NCBI RefSeq assembly: GCF_900114995.1
Contig: NZ_FOUX01000005.1
Location: 620,001 to 684,000 of the forward strand
Length of the DNA: 64,000 nucleotides
Direction of reading: 5' to 3'
From: Chitinophaga sp. YR627
Lineage (GTDB): Bacteria; Bacteroidota; Bacteroidia; Chitinophagales; Chitinophagaceae
The number at the start of each line of letters is the position of its first letter. Within the stretch, counting starts at the first letter, position 1. The translations under genes and the position numbers were made by a program. The notes beneath the pieces are model-generated. The model saw only the letters and a list, made by a program, of their open reading frames with translations. It was not told where the DNA came from and made no database searches. This document shows, in pieces, positions 1 to 8,732 of this stretch.

Positions 1-2648
1 ACGAGGGCCAGTGCGAAGATGATCACCATCTGGTTGCCTGATTGTTTCTCTTCCCGGCTCAGACCTGTCCATTCGAAGCTATAACCGGCAGGCAGTTTAC
101 CTGCTGCCAGTTTCTCTACCGCATTGATCGCATCACCGGTACTGTAACCCGGTTTAGGGATCGCATTCACAGCAATAGAATTATACAGGTTGTAACGGTT
201 CATGGTTTCCGGACCATATACTCTTTTCAGTTTGATGATACTGTTCACCGGCACCATTGCTCCCTGATCGTTCTTTACGTACATGCCTTCCAGGCTTTCA
301 GGCGCGCCACGGGTTTCCGGACTAGCCTGTACCATCACACGGTAATATTTTCCGAAGAGATTGAAATCAGACGCCTGACGGCTACCGTAGTTGGTCTGCA
401 GGTTACTCATCAGATCACTGATACTTACACCCAGCTGTTTTGCCTTTACGGCATCCACTTCCAGCTGGTATTGCGGGAAATCGGCGCGGAACATGGTAAA
501 TGCAACCGCTATTTCCGGTTGCTGCATCATCTCTCCGATGAACTTATTGGCGGTTTCACTGAATTTATCGATCGATCCACCGGTACGGTCCTGTAACATC
601 AATTCCAGACCATTGAAGGTACCGAAGCCCGGTACGGTCGGGAAAGTGAAGATGTTGAATGTACCTTCCTTGATACTCGCCAGTTTTTCATTAATGACAC
701 CTACCAGCATATTGATATCCTGGATCTCTCCGCGTTCCTGGATTGGTTTCAGTTTCATAAAGCCCAGTGCATAAGCAGGGCTGGAACTGTTGCTCAACAG
801 GTTAAAACCCGAGATGGTCGTTGCCGATTCTACCGCCGGAATCGTACGCAGAAGACTATCTGCACGTTTGAGCACATCGGTCGTACGGTCCAGACCAGCA
901 CCTGCCGGTAAAGAAAGAGACAACGCCACGAAGCTGGCATCCTCATTTGGAATAAAGCCTTTCGGTGTCGTGTTCATCAGCCATACGGATACACCGGTGA
1001 TGACAGCAAGCGCGGTCAGTCCGATCCATTTAAAGCGGACCAGTGATTTTACGCCACGGGTATATTTATTGGTTACCGCATTAAAGCCGGTATTGAAGGC
1101 TGCAAAGAAGCGTTTACCAAAACCTTTCTTTTCATTGTGGCCATTCGCATGGTTATTCTTCAGGATCAATGCACACAGTGCAGGACTTAAGGTCAATGCG
1201 TTAAATGCAGAGATCAGGATGGCGATAGCCAGTGTAAAGGCAAACTGCCGGTAGAATACTCCTGTAGGTCCTTCCATGAAACCTACGGGCAGGAATACCG
1301 CTGTCATCACGAGCGTAATAGACACGATCGCACCAGAGATCTCACTCAGGGCAGAAACGGTAGCCGCACGGGCACTCAGGTGTGAGCGTTCCATTTTACC
1401 ATGCACCGCTTCCACGACGACGATCGCATCATCCACCACGATACCGATGGCCAGTACGAGTGCGAAGAGGGTCAGCATATTGATGGAGAAACCCAGCATC
1501 TGCAAAAAGAAAAAGGTACCCACCAGCGACACCGGTACAGCGATGGCAGGTATCAGTGTGGAGCGGAAGTCCTGCAGGAATATGAACACAATCACGAATA
1601 CCAGGATAAACGCTTCTATGAGGGTATGTTTAACCTGTTCGATAGAGACGTCCAGCTGTTCTTTGGTACTCATGGTGACATGGTACTTAATCCCTTTAGG
1701 GAAGCTGGCAGAAGCTTTTTTCATCACCTCTTCCACGGCCAGCTGGATCGCATTGGCGTTGGAGCCGTTAGTCTGGAATACCGCCATGGTGACAGCATCC
1801 TTTCCATTCAGTTTATTATCGGTTGTATAGTTAGCTGCACCTAATTCGATACGTGCCAGGTCTTTCAGATAAAGCACTGAACCGTCTGTTCCAGCACGCA
1901 CCACGATATTTTCAAACTGTTCCTGTTTATTGAACTTACCCGTATAGTTGATCACATAGGATAAAGGCTCATGACTGCCTTCACCGAACTTACCCGGCGC
2001 GGCTTCCAGACTCTGATCCTGTATAGCGTTGAGCACTTCGGTGGAAGTAACGTTATGTGCGGACAACTGAGCAGGGTCCAGCCAGATACGCATGGAGTAG
2101 TCTTTGGCGCCGAAGATCTGCACCTGCCCTACACCGGGAATACGTTTCAGTTCCGGGACTACGTTGATCTTTGTATAGTTCTGCAGGAAGGTTTCGTTAT
2201 AAGTCGCCTTGTTTTCACTAAACAGATCGAGTACCATGATCATACCGTTCTGTTGCTTCGTCGTAGCAACACCTGCCTGTACGACTTCTGCCGGCAGCTG
2301 ACTGGTAACCTGCGCTACACGGTTCTGTACGTTTACCGCCGCCTGATCCGGATCGGTACCCAGTTTAAAGAATACGGAGATCGTAGCAGTACCGTCATTA
2401 CTGGCGGTGGACTGTATATACGTCATATTTTCCACACCATTCACCGCTTCTTCGATGGGCGTTACCACAGAACGTAATACAGTGGCGGCATTACCGCCAG
2501 GGAACGTAGCAGTGACCACTACGCTGGGTGGAGCGATATCGGGGAACTGTGTTACCGGCAGGCGGCTCAGTCCCACGAGTCCTAATATTACGAGGATGAC
2601 CGACAATACTGTAGCCAGTACGGGTCGCTGAATGATTTTATTAAGCAT
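1..2648 (-). CDS. RND-family multidrug efflux permease (AcrB/HAE1 type), 3'-truncated by window edge
   Basis: Inner-membrane proton-driven pump of a tripartite RND efflux system. An open frame of about 882 codons begins MLNKIIQRPVLATVLSVILV at 2648 and is still open at base 1, where it stops inside the membrane segment after a QMVIIFALALV stretch; about 150 C-terminal residues lie to the left. Family hallmarks visible: first TM with a RPVLATV start, GVENMTYIQST in the porter domain, and the TM4 proton-relay motif around LVLAIGIVVDDAIVVVEAV with paired Asp. It lies 22 nt downstream of the adaptor gene on the same strand, so both are probably co-transcribed; an outer-membrane TolC partner is expected further left. 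Substrate cannot be read from sequence. Confidence 0.95.
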   Translation of the reverse strand, partial: MLNKIIQRPVLATVLSVILVILGLVGLSRLPVTQFPDIAPPSVVVTATFPGGNAATVLRSVVTPIEEAVNGVENMTYIQSTASNDGTATISVFFKLGTDPDQAAVNVQNRVAQVTSQLPAEVVQAGVATTKQQNGMIMVLDLFSENKATYNETFLQNYTKINVVPELKRIPGVGQVQIFGAKDYSMRIWLDPAQLSAHNVTSTEVLNAIQDQSLEAAPGKFGEGSHEPLSYVINYTGKFNKQEQFENIVVRAGTDGSVLYLKDLARIELGAANYTTDNKLNGKDAVTMAVFQTNGSNANAIQLAVEEVMKKASASFPKGIKYHVTMSTKEQLDVSIEQVKHTLIEAFILVFVIVFIFLQDFRSTLIPAIAVPVSLVGTFFFLQMLGFSINMLTLFALVLAIGIVVDDAIVVVEAVHGKMERSHLSARAATVSALSEISGAIVSITLVMTAVFLPVGFMEGPTGVFYRQFAFTLAIAILISAFNALTLSPALCALILKNNHANGHNEKKGFGKRFFAAFNTGFNAVTNKYTRGVKSLVRFKWIGLTALAVITGVSVWLMNTTPKGFIPNEDASFVALSLSLPAGAGLDRTTDVLKRADSLLRTIPAVESATTISGFNLLSNSSSPAYALGFMKLKPIQERGEIQDINMLVGVINEKLASIKEGTFNIFTFPTVPGFGTFNGLELMLQDRTGGSIDKFSETANKFIGEMMQQPEIAVAFTMFRADFPQYQLEVDAVKAKQLGVSISDLMSNLQTNYGSRQASDFNLFGKYYRVMVQASPETRGAPESLEGMYVKNDQGAMVPVNSIIKLKRVYGPETMNRYNLYNSIAVNAIPKPGYSTGDAINAVEKLAAGKLPAGYSFEWTGLSREEKQSGNQMVIIFALAL

Positions 2649-2670
2649 ATATGATGAGGCTTATGACTTG

Positions 2671-3807
2671 TTATTTCTTTGCGGCAGGTTTGATCACAGC
2701 ACCTTCGGTGATGGTTTCCATGCCTGCAGTTACGATCCTGTCTCCTGTTTTCACACCGTCTACCACGATGAACTGGTCCTTGCTGGTACCCGCGGTAACA
2801 ATAGGTTGTCTTTTCACCGTATTGCTGTCGGTAAGCTGGTATACGAACAGTTTATCCTGCATCTCCATCGTGGCGGATTGTGGTATCAGTACAACACCGG
2901 CATTGAGTTGCTCGATGCGCACCTTGCCGGTATTACCCGATCTCAGTACACTGGCAGGATTAGGGAAAGTGGCACGGAGACTGATAGCGGCGGTCGTTCT
3001 GTTAAACTGTCCGTCTACCATTTCAATCCGGCCATTCTCTGAGAAATCATCCCCATTAGACAATACCAGCGTCACCGGACGCATACGCAGCAGCTGTTGC
3101 TGCAAAGTAGAACCGGCAGCACCTTTACTAAAGCGGATGAAATCATTCTCACTCATAGAGAAATAAGCATAGATCTTACTGATATCAGAAAGGGTGGTCA
3201 GTGGAGCCGCATCTGAGCTATTCACCAGGTTCCCTACCCTTTTGGGGATTCTGCCTATATAACCACTTACAGGCGCTTTAATGAGAGTAAAACCCATATT
3301 GACCTGTGCAGCAGCTACGGCAGCTTTGGCTTGTGCCACATTGGCGCTGGCCGTCTGCAGGTTGGTCTGAGCGGTCTTCAGCTGTATATCAGACACCACT
3401 TTATTGTCTGCCAGTGGCTTCATTTTATCTACCTCGAGTGCCGCATTGGCTTCTGCGGACTGCATCGCACGCAGGGAAGCCTGATCTTTTTCCAGCTGTG
3501 CCTGATAGGACCTGTCATTGATCTTAAACAGTGGCTGACCTGCCGTCACGAAACTGCCTTCTTCTACGAATACTTTTTCCAGATATCCCTCTACCTGTGT
3601 GCGTACGTCGACGTTTTCCCTTCCTTCCAGGTTAGCGGCATATTCGCGGGAGGTGAGCGCCGTGGTGGTATCGAGTGTCAATACCGGCAATTCGGGAACG
3701 GGCATTGATTGAGCTGCGCCTTCATTTGCTTTACCGGACTGACAGGCATTCAGGACGATCCATGTCATGAAAGAGGCCAGTAGTGCCGGCATTCTATTGT
3801 TACTCAT
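2671..3807 (-). CDS. RND efflux periplasmic adaptor (membrane fusion) lipoprotein
   Basis: 378-aa AcrA/MexA-like adaptor that would bridge the RND permease encoded just downstream to an outer-membrane channel. The N-terminus has a hydrophobic signal ending in a lipobox (LNAC, Cys22), so it is probably lipid-anchored. A biotinyl-lipoyl-like half (EGSFVTAGQPLFKINDRSY) is followed by a coiled-coil hairpin rich in Ala and Gln (about residues 100-170), the second lipoyl half (IKAPVSGYIGRI) and beta-barrel region (FPNPASVLRSGNTGKVRI). Length and domain order are normal for the family. It is the first gene of the two-gene operon; no dedicated regulator is adjacent. Confidence 0.94.
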   Translation of the reverse strand: MSNNRMPALLASFMTWIVLNACQSGKANEGAAQSMPVPELPVLTLDTTTALTSREYAANLEGRENVDVRTQVEGYLEKVFVEEGSFVTAGQPLFKINDRSYQAQLEKDQASLRAMQSAEANAALEVDKMKPLADNKVVSDIQLKTAQTNLQTASANVAQAKAAVAAAQVNMGFTLIKAPVSGYIGRIPKRVGNLVNSSDAAPLTTLSDISKIYAYFSMSENDFIRFSKGAAGSTLQQQLLRMRPVTLVLSNGDDFSENGRIEMVDGQFNRTTAAISLRATFPNPASVLRSGNTGKVRIEQLNAGVVLIPQSATMEMQDKLFVYQLTDSNTVKRQPIVTAGTSKDQFIVVDGVKTGDRIVTAGMETITEGAVIKPAAKK

Positions 3808-3921
3808 GTTCTTGATTAAGGCAGGTTTTTTCAGGTTGCCGGAGCGAAGGTCGGGGGATGGGGGGAGCCGTAAGAGGAGAAGTGAATGAAGTGGAAAAAA
3901 TAGAGAATGAAACGGAAAAAG

Positions 3922-4020
3922 AATTAGGAATTAGGAGTAATTATTTTCATCTAAATAAAAAAAGAGCATTTCATTATTGAAACGCTCTTTCATATAATTC
4001 TTAATTGTTAATTCCTAATT
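3922..4020. repeat. 12-bp perfect inverted repeat flanking a terminator
   Basis: AATTAGGAATTA at 3922-3933 is the exact reverse complement of TAATTCCTAATT at 4009-4020. The arms bracket the terminator hairpin at 3961-3990, and both neighbourhoods contain further TTAATT/ATTAGGA echoes. Nothing coding is seen here. Function unknown; it may simply be a low-complexity intergenic motif. Confidence 0.55.
3955..3990 (-). terminator. Rho-independent terminator after the NAD(P)-binding oxidoreductase gene
   Basis: A 30-nt hairpin at 3961-3990 has 12-bp arms (11 of 12 paired) around an ATTATT loop. Reading the minus strand it ends in CTCTTTTTTTATTT, the classic T-tract. It lies about 40 nt past the stop of the gene at 4028. 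Confidence 0.8.
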
Positions 4021-4027
4021 GAATTGC

Positions 4028-4678
4028 CTAGTATCCTATGGTGAAACGGGTCCTGTGATGTGCAGGCGTTTCCAGTTCGTTGATCATCGCCACTGCATAA
4101 TCCTCCACAGAAATATTACTTTCTCCTTTAGCATCTACGATCAGATCATCTTTTCCTAATCTGTAATTAGCCGTACGCTGACCAGGAGCGATGTTACCGG
4201 CCGGAGAGAAGAATGCCCAGTCCAGGGATGCTTCAGCTTTTAACTGGTTGTGATATACCTCAGCGAGGCCTTTTACACCTGGCATGATTGCTTCAGGCAA
4301 TACGCCTGTATCAATAACGGTTACACCTGGTTTCACGAAAAGTGAGCCAGCACCACCTACTACCAGCAAACGCGGTACACCGGCATTCTTTACGGCTGCG
4401 ATGATAGATTTGTAGCCATTTAAAGTGTCGTTGTAAATATCAGGATTTGCCCATCCCGGGTTATAGGAACTGATCACTGCATCTGCACCTTTGATAATAT
4501 CGGTCAGTGCGGCGGAGTTCTGTACATCAGCGGCAACGACTTCCAGTTGATCATTCTTCACGGTTACTTTTTCAGGGTGACGTACAATTGCTTTCACCTG
4601 ATGGCCTCTTGAGAGGGCCTCGTTCAATATAGCTGAGCCTACAAATCCACTGGCTCCGATTAATATGATATTTGCCAT
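4028..4678 (-). CDS. NAD(P)-binding oxidoreductase, atypical SDR (YwnB/NmrA-like)
   Basis: About 216-aa Rossmann-fold protein starting MANIILIGASGFVG. The GASGFVG glycine motif at residues 7-13 binds the dinucleotide, followed by a basic patch (VRHPEKV) that suggests NADPH. The family comprises small NAD(P)H-binding reductases or redox sensors lacking the classical YxxxK signature in the usual place. I chose the start at 4678 rather than 4720 because the shorter form begins directly with the beta-strand of the fold; the upstream 14 residues have no domain character. It is monocistronic with its own terminator. The substrate is unknown. Confidence 0.85.
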   Translation of the reverse strand: MANIILIGASGFVGSAILNEALSRGHQVKAIVRHPEKVTVKNDQLEVVAADVQNSAALTDIIKGADAVISSYNPGWANPDIYNDTLNGYKSIIAAVKNAGVPRLLVVGGAGSLFVKPGVTVIDTGVLPEAIMPGVKGLAEVYHNQLKAEASLDWAFFSPAGNIAPGQRTANYRLGKDDLIVDAKGESNISVEDYAVAMINELETPAHHRTRFTIGY

Positions 4679-4790
4679 TTCTAAGGTTTTTGTGATACAA
4701 AGATCCTGATACTCCAGCATTGGGGAAAGGTAAATTTAAGCCTTTCGATGATACTTTTCCGACGGGGCATGCACAGCAGAGACAGGTTAC

Positions 4791-5675
4791 CTATACTGTC
4801 GTCAGTTTCTCTCTGAACTCAACAGGGGTATGCTGACTGTGTTTGCGGAAATACTTGATGAAGTTTGTCGGTTCCAGGAAGCCCAGCTGATAAGCGATCT
4901 CTTTGATCGTATCAGTAGAGTGTACAAGCAGTCTTTTTGCTTCCAGCAGGATGCGGTCATCTATCATCTGTTTGGATGTTTTTCCCAATATCCGGTAAGT
5001 GGCCTGATTCAGGCGTTTCTCGGTCACGCTTAGTTCTCCGGCATAAAAACTGACCTGTTTGTGTACACGGAAGTGTGTTTCCAGCAGATCGCGGAATAGC
5101 AGTATATAATCCAGATCAGGTCCTTTTTTGATCTCTTTGAAGTCCTGCGTACGCCTTTCCCTTTCTGCGTGCAAAAGGAAGTTATGTAAGAGGTTTTTGA
5201 GGATCTTTCCCTGGTAGGGATCAGCTGCTTTCTTTACCTCTGTTTCCATCAGCTCAAACATGGCACTGAAAACGGAAACCCTGGCAGGTAATCTGATGGC
5301 AGATACACCAAAGAGGTCATTGAAAAGGATAGATTCTTTCAGGAGGCGAACATCCCCTTCCGTAGAACCAAAGAATGCATCGGTAAAGAGGATACCTTTT
5401 CCTTTTACATCGGCGGCATTATCGTAGAAGTGGACAATGTCTTTATTGAGGAAGAGCAGCATGTTATCTTCTATAGGTACCGGTTCAAAGTCAACCATAT
5501 GATCGAAACCGCCTTTCTTATACCAGAGAATGTGATAGAAGGAAGCACGATGTGGTGTAGTCAGGACTATTTTATTTTGCTGGTAAAGATCTCCGAGGGA
5601 GATCAGTTCAAACTCCACCGGCAATCCTTCCTTGAACTGGTAACTGGCGATATCTGTATTGACTTGACGGCTCAT
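4791..5675 (-). CDS. AraC-family transcriptional regulator
   Basis: 294-aa regulator with an N-terminal sensing half (about 1-180, cupin-like, no clear ligand residues) and a C-terminal double helix-turn-helix (about 190-290). The second HTH ends with the typical AraC signature: IKEIAYQLGFLEPTNFIKYFRKH followed by TPVEFR. It is divergent from the glutamine amidotransferase gene at 5829, with about 150 bp between the starts, and upstream of the oxidoreductase at 4678. Either neighbour could be its target; divergence favours autoregulation plus control of the amidotransferase, but this is inference. Confidence 0.92.
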   Translation of the reverse strand: MSRQVNTDIASYQFKEGLPVEFELISLGDLYQQNKIVLTTPHRASFYHILWYKKGGFDHMVDFEPVPIEDNMLLFLNKDIVHFYDNAADVKGKGILFTDAFFGSTEGDVRLLKESILFNDLFGVSAIRLPARVSVFSAMFELMETEVKKAADPYQGKILKNLLHNFLLHAERERRTQDFKEIKKGPDLDYILLFRDLLETHFRVHKQVSFYAGELSVTEKRLNQATYRILGKTSKQMIDDRILLEAKRLLVHSTDTIKEIAYQLGFLEPTNFIKYFRKHSQHTPVEFREKLTTV

Positions 5676-5828
5676 GCTGTGCTATTGTGCTGGCAATCTC
5701 GGTAGTTTTAGGGAGATAACAAAGTGTGGATAAACCCACTGGACCAGTTCTTTTTATGCGATCTGTACCAGCGTGGACAATTAACCGGGTGTTAGTTTTA
5801 CGGATCACTTATCTGAAATATCAACAAC

Positions 5829-6551
5829 ATGCACATACACTTTGTGATCCATGAAGTATTTGAAGGGCCGGGGGCTTTTATCGACTGGGCAAAGAACAGG
5901 GGACATTCGATCGGCTATTCCAGTGTTTATGCCGGAGAAGCCCTCCCTGATAATATAGACAGGATCGATCTGTTGGTGGTGATGGGCGGACCACAGCGTC
6001 CTAATACGACAACATTGGAATGTCCTTATTTTGATGCGGAAGCAGAGATGACATTGATCAGGGATTGTATCCATGCCGGGAAAGCTGTGGTAGGTGTTTG
6101 TCTGGGTGCGCAGCTGATTGGACAGGCATTGGGCGCGGGCGTTGAGCAGAGTCCGCAGAAAGAGATCGGTGTATTTCCTATTCAGTTAACAGCAGCTGGC
6201 AAACACAATAGTAAGTTTGCACATATACCAGCAGGTTGTGAAGTCGGGCACTGGCACAATGATATGCCGGGACTGACGACTGACAGCAAAGTACTGGCCT
6301 ATAGCGATGGTTGTCCGCGACAGATAGTAGAATATATGGAGCTTGTATATGGCTTACAATGTCATATGGAATTTAATACCGCGCTGGTAGAATTACTGAT
6401 CAGACATTCCGGAGAGGAGTTATTGAATAAAGGACGGCATCTTTTTGTACAGGATGCTGATACGCTGCGGGCCTACGATTTCACAGCAATGAATAAACAA
6501 CTATTCACTTTCCTGGATGTCTTAACAAGTGTATATAGAAATCGACAATAG
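5829..6551 (+). CDS. Type 1 (class I) glutamine amidotransferase
   Basis: 240-aa GATase1-domain protein related to the amidotransferase domain of GMP synthase. The nucleophile elbow GVCLGAQ places Cys91 as the catalytic cysteine; His179 and Glu181 in QCHMEFN complete the triad, and the oxyanion loop VMGGPQ is at 51-56. All three catalytic residues are present, so it should be an active hydrolase. There is no fused synthetase domain and no synthase gene nearby, so the acceptor is unknown. Stand-alone proteins of this type act in varied reactions. It is followed at once by a terminator. Confidence 0.9.
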   Translation: MHIHFVIHEVFEGPGAFIDWAKNRGHSIGYSSVYAGEALPDNIDRIDLLVVMGGPQRPNTTTLECPYFDAEAEMTLIRDCIHAGKAVVGVCLGAQLIGQALGAGVEQSPQKEIGVFPIQLTAAGKHNSKFAHIPAGCEVGHWHNDMPGLTTDSKVLAYSDGCPRQIVEYMELVYGLQCHMEFNTALVELLIRHSGEELLNKGRHLFVQDADTLRAYDFTAMNKQLFTFLDVLTSVYRNRQ

Positions 6552-6562
6552 TTCTTCTCACG

Positions 6563-6592
6563 ACAGCCGGCTTTGTTCCGGCTGTTTATTTT
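6563..6592 (+). terminator. Rho-independent terminator after the glutamine amidotransferase gene
   Basis: ACAGCCGG and CCGGCTGT form a perfect 8-bp stem around a 7-nt CTTTGTT loop at 6563-6585, followed by TTATTTTT. The T-run overlaps the last codons of the convergent yggS gene. Confidence 0.8.
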
Positions 6593-7320
6593 TCTGCTTC
6601 GCTTTCATTCCAGATCTCTTTTCCAACCACACGATTCCCAAAGACAGCCGTACCTACGCGAATGATATCCGCGCCCTCCGCTATCGCCATTTCGAGGTCC
6701 TGGGACATACCCATTGATAATTTGAACTGATCACTATTTTCAATACCAGTTGCGATAAGCTGTTCTCTGGTCTGACGGAGGAGTGTCAGCGATGGGCGCA
6801 TTTTTTCTTTATCAACATCGAGGAGACCTATGGTCATCAGACCTTTTATCTGTAATGTATCCAGTGATTTGAGTTGCCGGATAAAACCGGCTACTTCAGC
6901 AGGCTGAAGCCCGAATTTGCTATCCTCATAGGAGGTGTTTACCTGGATAAAAACATCAAGGCTCCTTCCCTCCTGTTGCAAGCGTCTATCCAGTTCCCCG
7001 GCGATAGAAAGTCTGTCGAGGGATTGCACACAGGAAACGTATTTCAGTACATCTTTTACCTTGTTATGCTGCAGGTGACCGATAAAGTGTCTTTCAACAG
7101 AAAGATCAGCAAGGGCGTCGTGTTTATCCCGGAACTCCTGTACTTTATTCTCTCCTATGAGGTTTTCTCCTGCTTCGATCGCCATGCGGATATATGCAGC
7201 AGGGACTGTTTTAGTAGCCAGTAAGAGTCGGATATCGGCGGAATTCCTCCCGGATTGTTCACAAGCCAATGCAATGCGTTTGTGAACAGTATGAAGGTTA
7301 TGAATGATGATTTCTTTCAT
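6586..7320 (-). CDS. yggS: YggS/PLPBP-family pyridoxal-phosphate homeostasis protein
   Basis: 244-aa single-domain PLP-binding TIM-barrel protein. The cofactor lysine is in LLLATKTVPA near residue 37; GENKVQEFRDK, HFIGHLQHNKVK, VQSLDRL and LSMGMSQDLEMAI are diagnostic family blocks, and IRVGTAVFG near the C-terminus binds the PLP phosphate. Members buffer PLP and affect amino-acid pools; they have no established catalytic reaction. It is a single gene, convergent with the amidotransferase and divergent from the arsenic operon. Confidence 0.96.
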   Translation of the reverse strand: MKEIIIHNLHTVHKRIALACEQSGRNSADIRLLLATKTVPAAYIRMAIEAGENLIGENKVQEFRDKHDALADLSVERHFIGHLQHNKVKDVLKYVSCVQSLDRLSIAGELDRRLQQEGRSLDVFIQVNTSYEDSKFGLQPAEVAGFIRQLKSLDTLQIKGLMTIGLLDVDKEKMRPSLTLLRQTREQLIATGIENSDQFKLSMGMSQDLEMAIAEGADIIRVGTAVFGNRVVGKEIWNESEAEK

Positions 7321-7439
7321 GGCTTGCTTTTAAATCAAAGATCAAAAGTAGGATGAGTTGAAAAATGCCGGCTGATCCAGGTTGGAGATTTGTATATGGT
7401 CCAGAGAGTCTGAAATTTTAAAAATATTTTCAGGAAAGG

Positions 7440-7470
7440 TTTGGCATTTTAATTAATCATCGTAATATTG
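7440..7470 (+). promoter_or_regulatory. Candidate Bacteroidota promoter of the ars operon
   Basis: TTTG at 7440-7443 (the -33 element) is followed after 19 nt by TAATATTG at 7463-7470, one mismatch from the -7 consensus TAnnTTTG. Transcription would start about 7475-7478, only a few bases before the arsR ATG at 7481, which implies a nearly leaderless message. The -7 element lies inside the palindromic operator. Confidence 0.6.
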
Positions 7471-7474
7471 CGAT
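7459..7474. promoter_or_regulatory. Probable ArsR operator 1 (imperfect 16-bp palindrome)
   Basis: ATCGTAATATTGCGAT at 7459-7474 reads as ATCGCAATATTACGAT on the other strand, a palindrome with one mismatched pair. It ends 6 bp before the arsR start and contains the likely -7 box, so ArsR binding would directly block RNA polymerase. A near-identical copy is at 7832. Confidence 0.72.
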
Positions 7475-7480
7475 AACGAT

Positions 7481-7813
7481 ATGGGAGCAACAAAGACAAC
7501 TTTATTCACGAAGGAGCAGAATGAAATCGCCAATATGGCAAAGGCGCTGGCACATCCGGCCCGCATAGCCATATTACAGTATCTTGTGAAGAAGAACTCC
7601 TGTGTTTGTGGAGATCTGGTGGAGGAATTGGGATTAGCCCAGGCTACGACTTCCCAGCATTTAAAGGAACTGAAGCTGGCAGGGATTATACAGGGGAATA
7701 TAGAGGGTGCCAGTGTTTGTTATTGTATCAATCCGATGGTATGGAAGGAGTATAAAGCACTGTTTAATAGCTTCTTCGGTGATGTTACACTGGATGGCGG
7801 GAAATGCTGTTGA
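7481..7813 (+). CDS. arsR: ArsR/SmtB-family arsenite-responsive repressor
   Basis: 110-aa winged-helix repressor. AKALAHPARIAILQYL opens the domain, the CxC metal-binding pair is in NSCVCGDLVEELGL (about residues 46-48) and the recognition helix is AQATTSQHLKELKLAGII. The CVC motif is the ArsR-type As(III) site, which would release DNA on arsenite binding. First gene of the ars operon, with palindromic operators just before it and in the gap that follows. The C-terminal GGKCC adds two cysteines that could take part in sensing. Confidence 0.95.
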   Translation: MGATKTTLFTKEQNEIANMAKALAHPARIAILQYLVKKNSCVCGDLVEELGLAQATTSQHLKELKLAGIIQGNIEGASVCYCINPMVWKEYKALFNSFFGDVTLDGGKCC

Positions 7814-7831
7814 TTTTTTTTGCCTTAATTC

Positions 7832-7847
7832 ATCGCAATATTGCAAT
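7832..7847. promoter_or_regulatory. Probable ArsR operator 2 in the arsR-arsM gap
   Basis: ATCGCAATATTGCAAT at 7832-7847 is a 16-bp palindrome with a single mismatched pair and shares the NATATTG core with the operator at 7459. It is 20 bp before arsM. A TTTG at 7819-7822 is present but no good -7 box at the right distance, so this may be an internal roadblock or a helper site, not a second promoter operator. Confidence 0.62.
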
Positions 7848-7867
7848 AATACAATCATTTAATTATT

Positions 7868-8707
7868 ATGTCTACTGAACAGGAAAAGAAGGACCTGGTA
7901 AGGCAGAAGTATAGCGAGATTGCCTTACAGGATAAAGCAGACAACCAGGCATCCTGTTGTGGTGCCGGCGCTTGTTCAACTGAGGTCTACAACATCATGA
8001 GCGATGACTACACTGCTCTTGAGGGCTATAATGCCCATGCGGACCTTGGCCTGGGTTGTGGCCTGCCTACACAGTTCGCGCAGATAAAAACCGGGGATAC
8101 GGTCATTGATCTGGGGAGTGGCGCCGGGAATGACTGTTTTATTGCACGCCATGAAACAGGAGAAAGCGGGAAGGTGATCGGTATTGACTTCACCCCTGCC
8201 ATGATTGAGCTGGCCAGAATCAATGCAGAGAAAACAGGTTACAACAACGTTGAATTCAGACAGGGTGATATTGAAAAGATGCCGGTAACGGCAGATGTCG
8301 CGGATGTAGTGGTGAGCAATTGTGTACTTAACCTGGTGCCCAATAAAGAGAATGTATTCAAAGAGATCTTCCGTGTATTAAAACCAGGAGGACATTTCAG
8401 CATCTCTGACATTGTGCTGGAAGGCGCCTTGCCTACCGGTATTCAGCAAGCGGCCGAAATGTATGCAGGCTGCGTATCAGGCGCTATACAAAAAGAAACG
8501 TATCTGCAACTGATCAGTAGTAATCAGTTCACCAATATAACGATACAAAAAGAAAAGGCCATCTTCATACCGGATGATATACTATCTGCTTATCTCTCTT
8601 CCGGCGAAATAGACCAGTTCAGGAAAAGTAACACAGGCATCTACAGCATCACAGTATACGCAGAGAAACCAGCAGCAGCCTGTTGCGCACCTGGTTGTTG
8701 CGATTAA
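7868..8707 (+). CDS. arsM: Arsenite S-adenosylmethionine methyltransferase
   Basis: 279-aa class I SAM methyltransferase that would convert As(III) to methylated arsenicals in the cytoplasm. Motif I is VIDLGSGAGNDCF, followed by GIDFTPAMIELARINAEKTG. Cysteines for arsenic binding are visible in QASCCGAGAC (about residues 28-36), LGLGCGLPT, VVSNCVLNLVPNK and YAGCVSGA, the last two matching the conserved ArsM positions. An extra Cys-rich tail (CCAPGCC) may help bind arsenic. Third operator-linked element of the locus: it lies between arsR and arsC with 26 nt to arsC. Confidence 0.95.
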   Translation: MSTEQEKKDLVRQKYSEIALQDKADNQASCCGAGACSTEVYNIMSDDYTALEGYNAHADLGLGCGLPTQFAQIKTGDTVIDLGSGAGNDCFIARHETGESGKVIGIDFTPAMIELARINAEKTGYNNVEFRQGDIEKMPVTADVADVVVSNCVLNLVPNKENVFKEIFRVLKPGGHFSISDIVLEGALPTGIQQAAEMYAGCVSGAIQKETYLQLISSNQFTNITIQKEKAIFIPDDILSAYLSSGEIDQFRKSNTGIYSITVYAEKPAAACCAPGCCD

Positions 8708-8732
8708 TCATTTTACCTGCAATTAAACATAT

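Noticed and set aside
42..2631. Several plus-strand ORFs of 130-184 codons
   Set aside because: All are antisense shadows of the minus-strand RND permease frame, which carries clear family motifs throughout.
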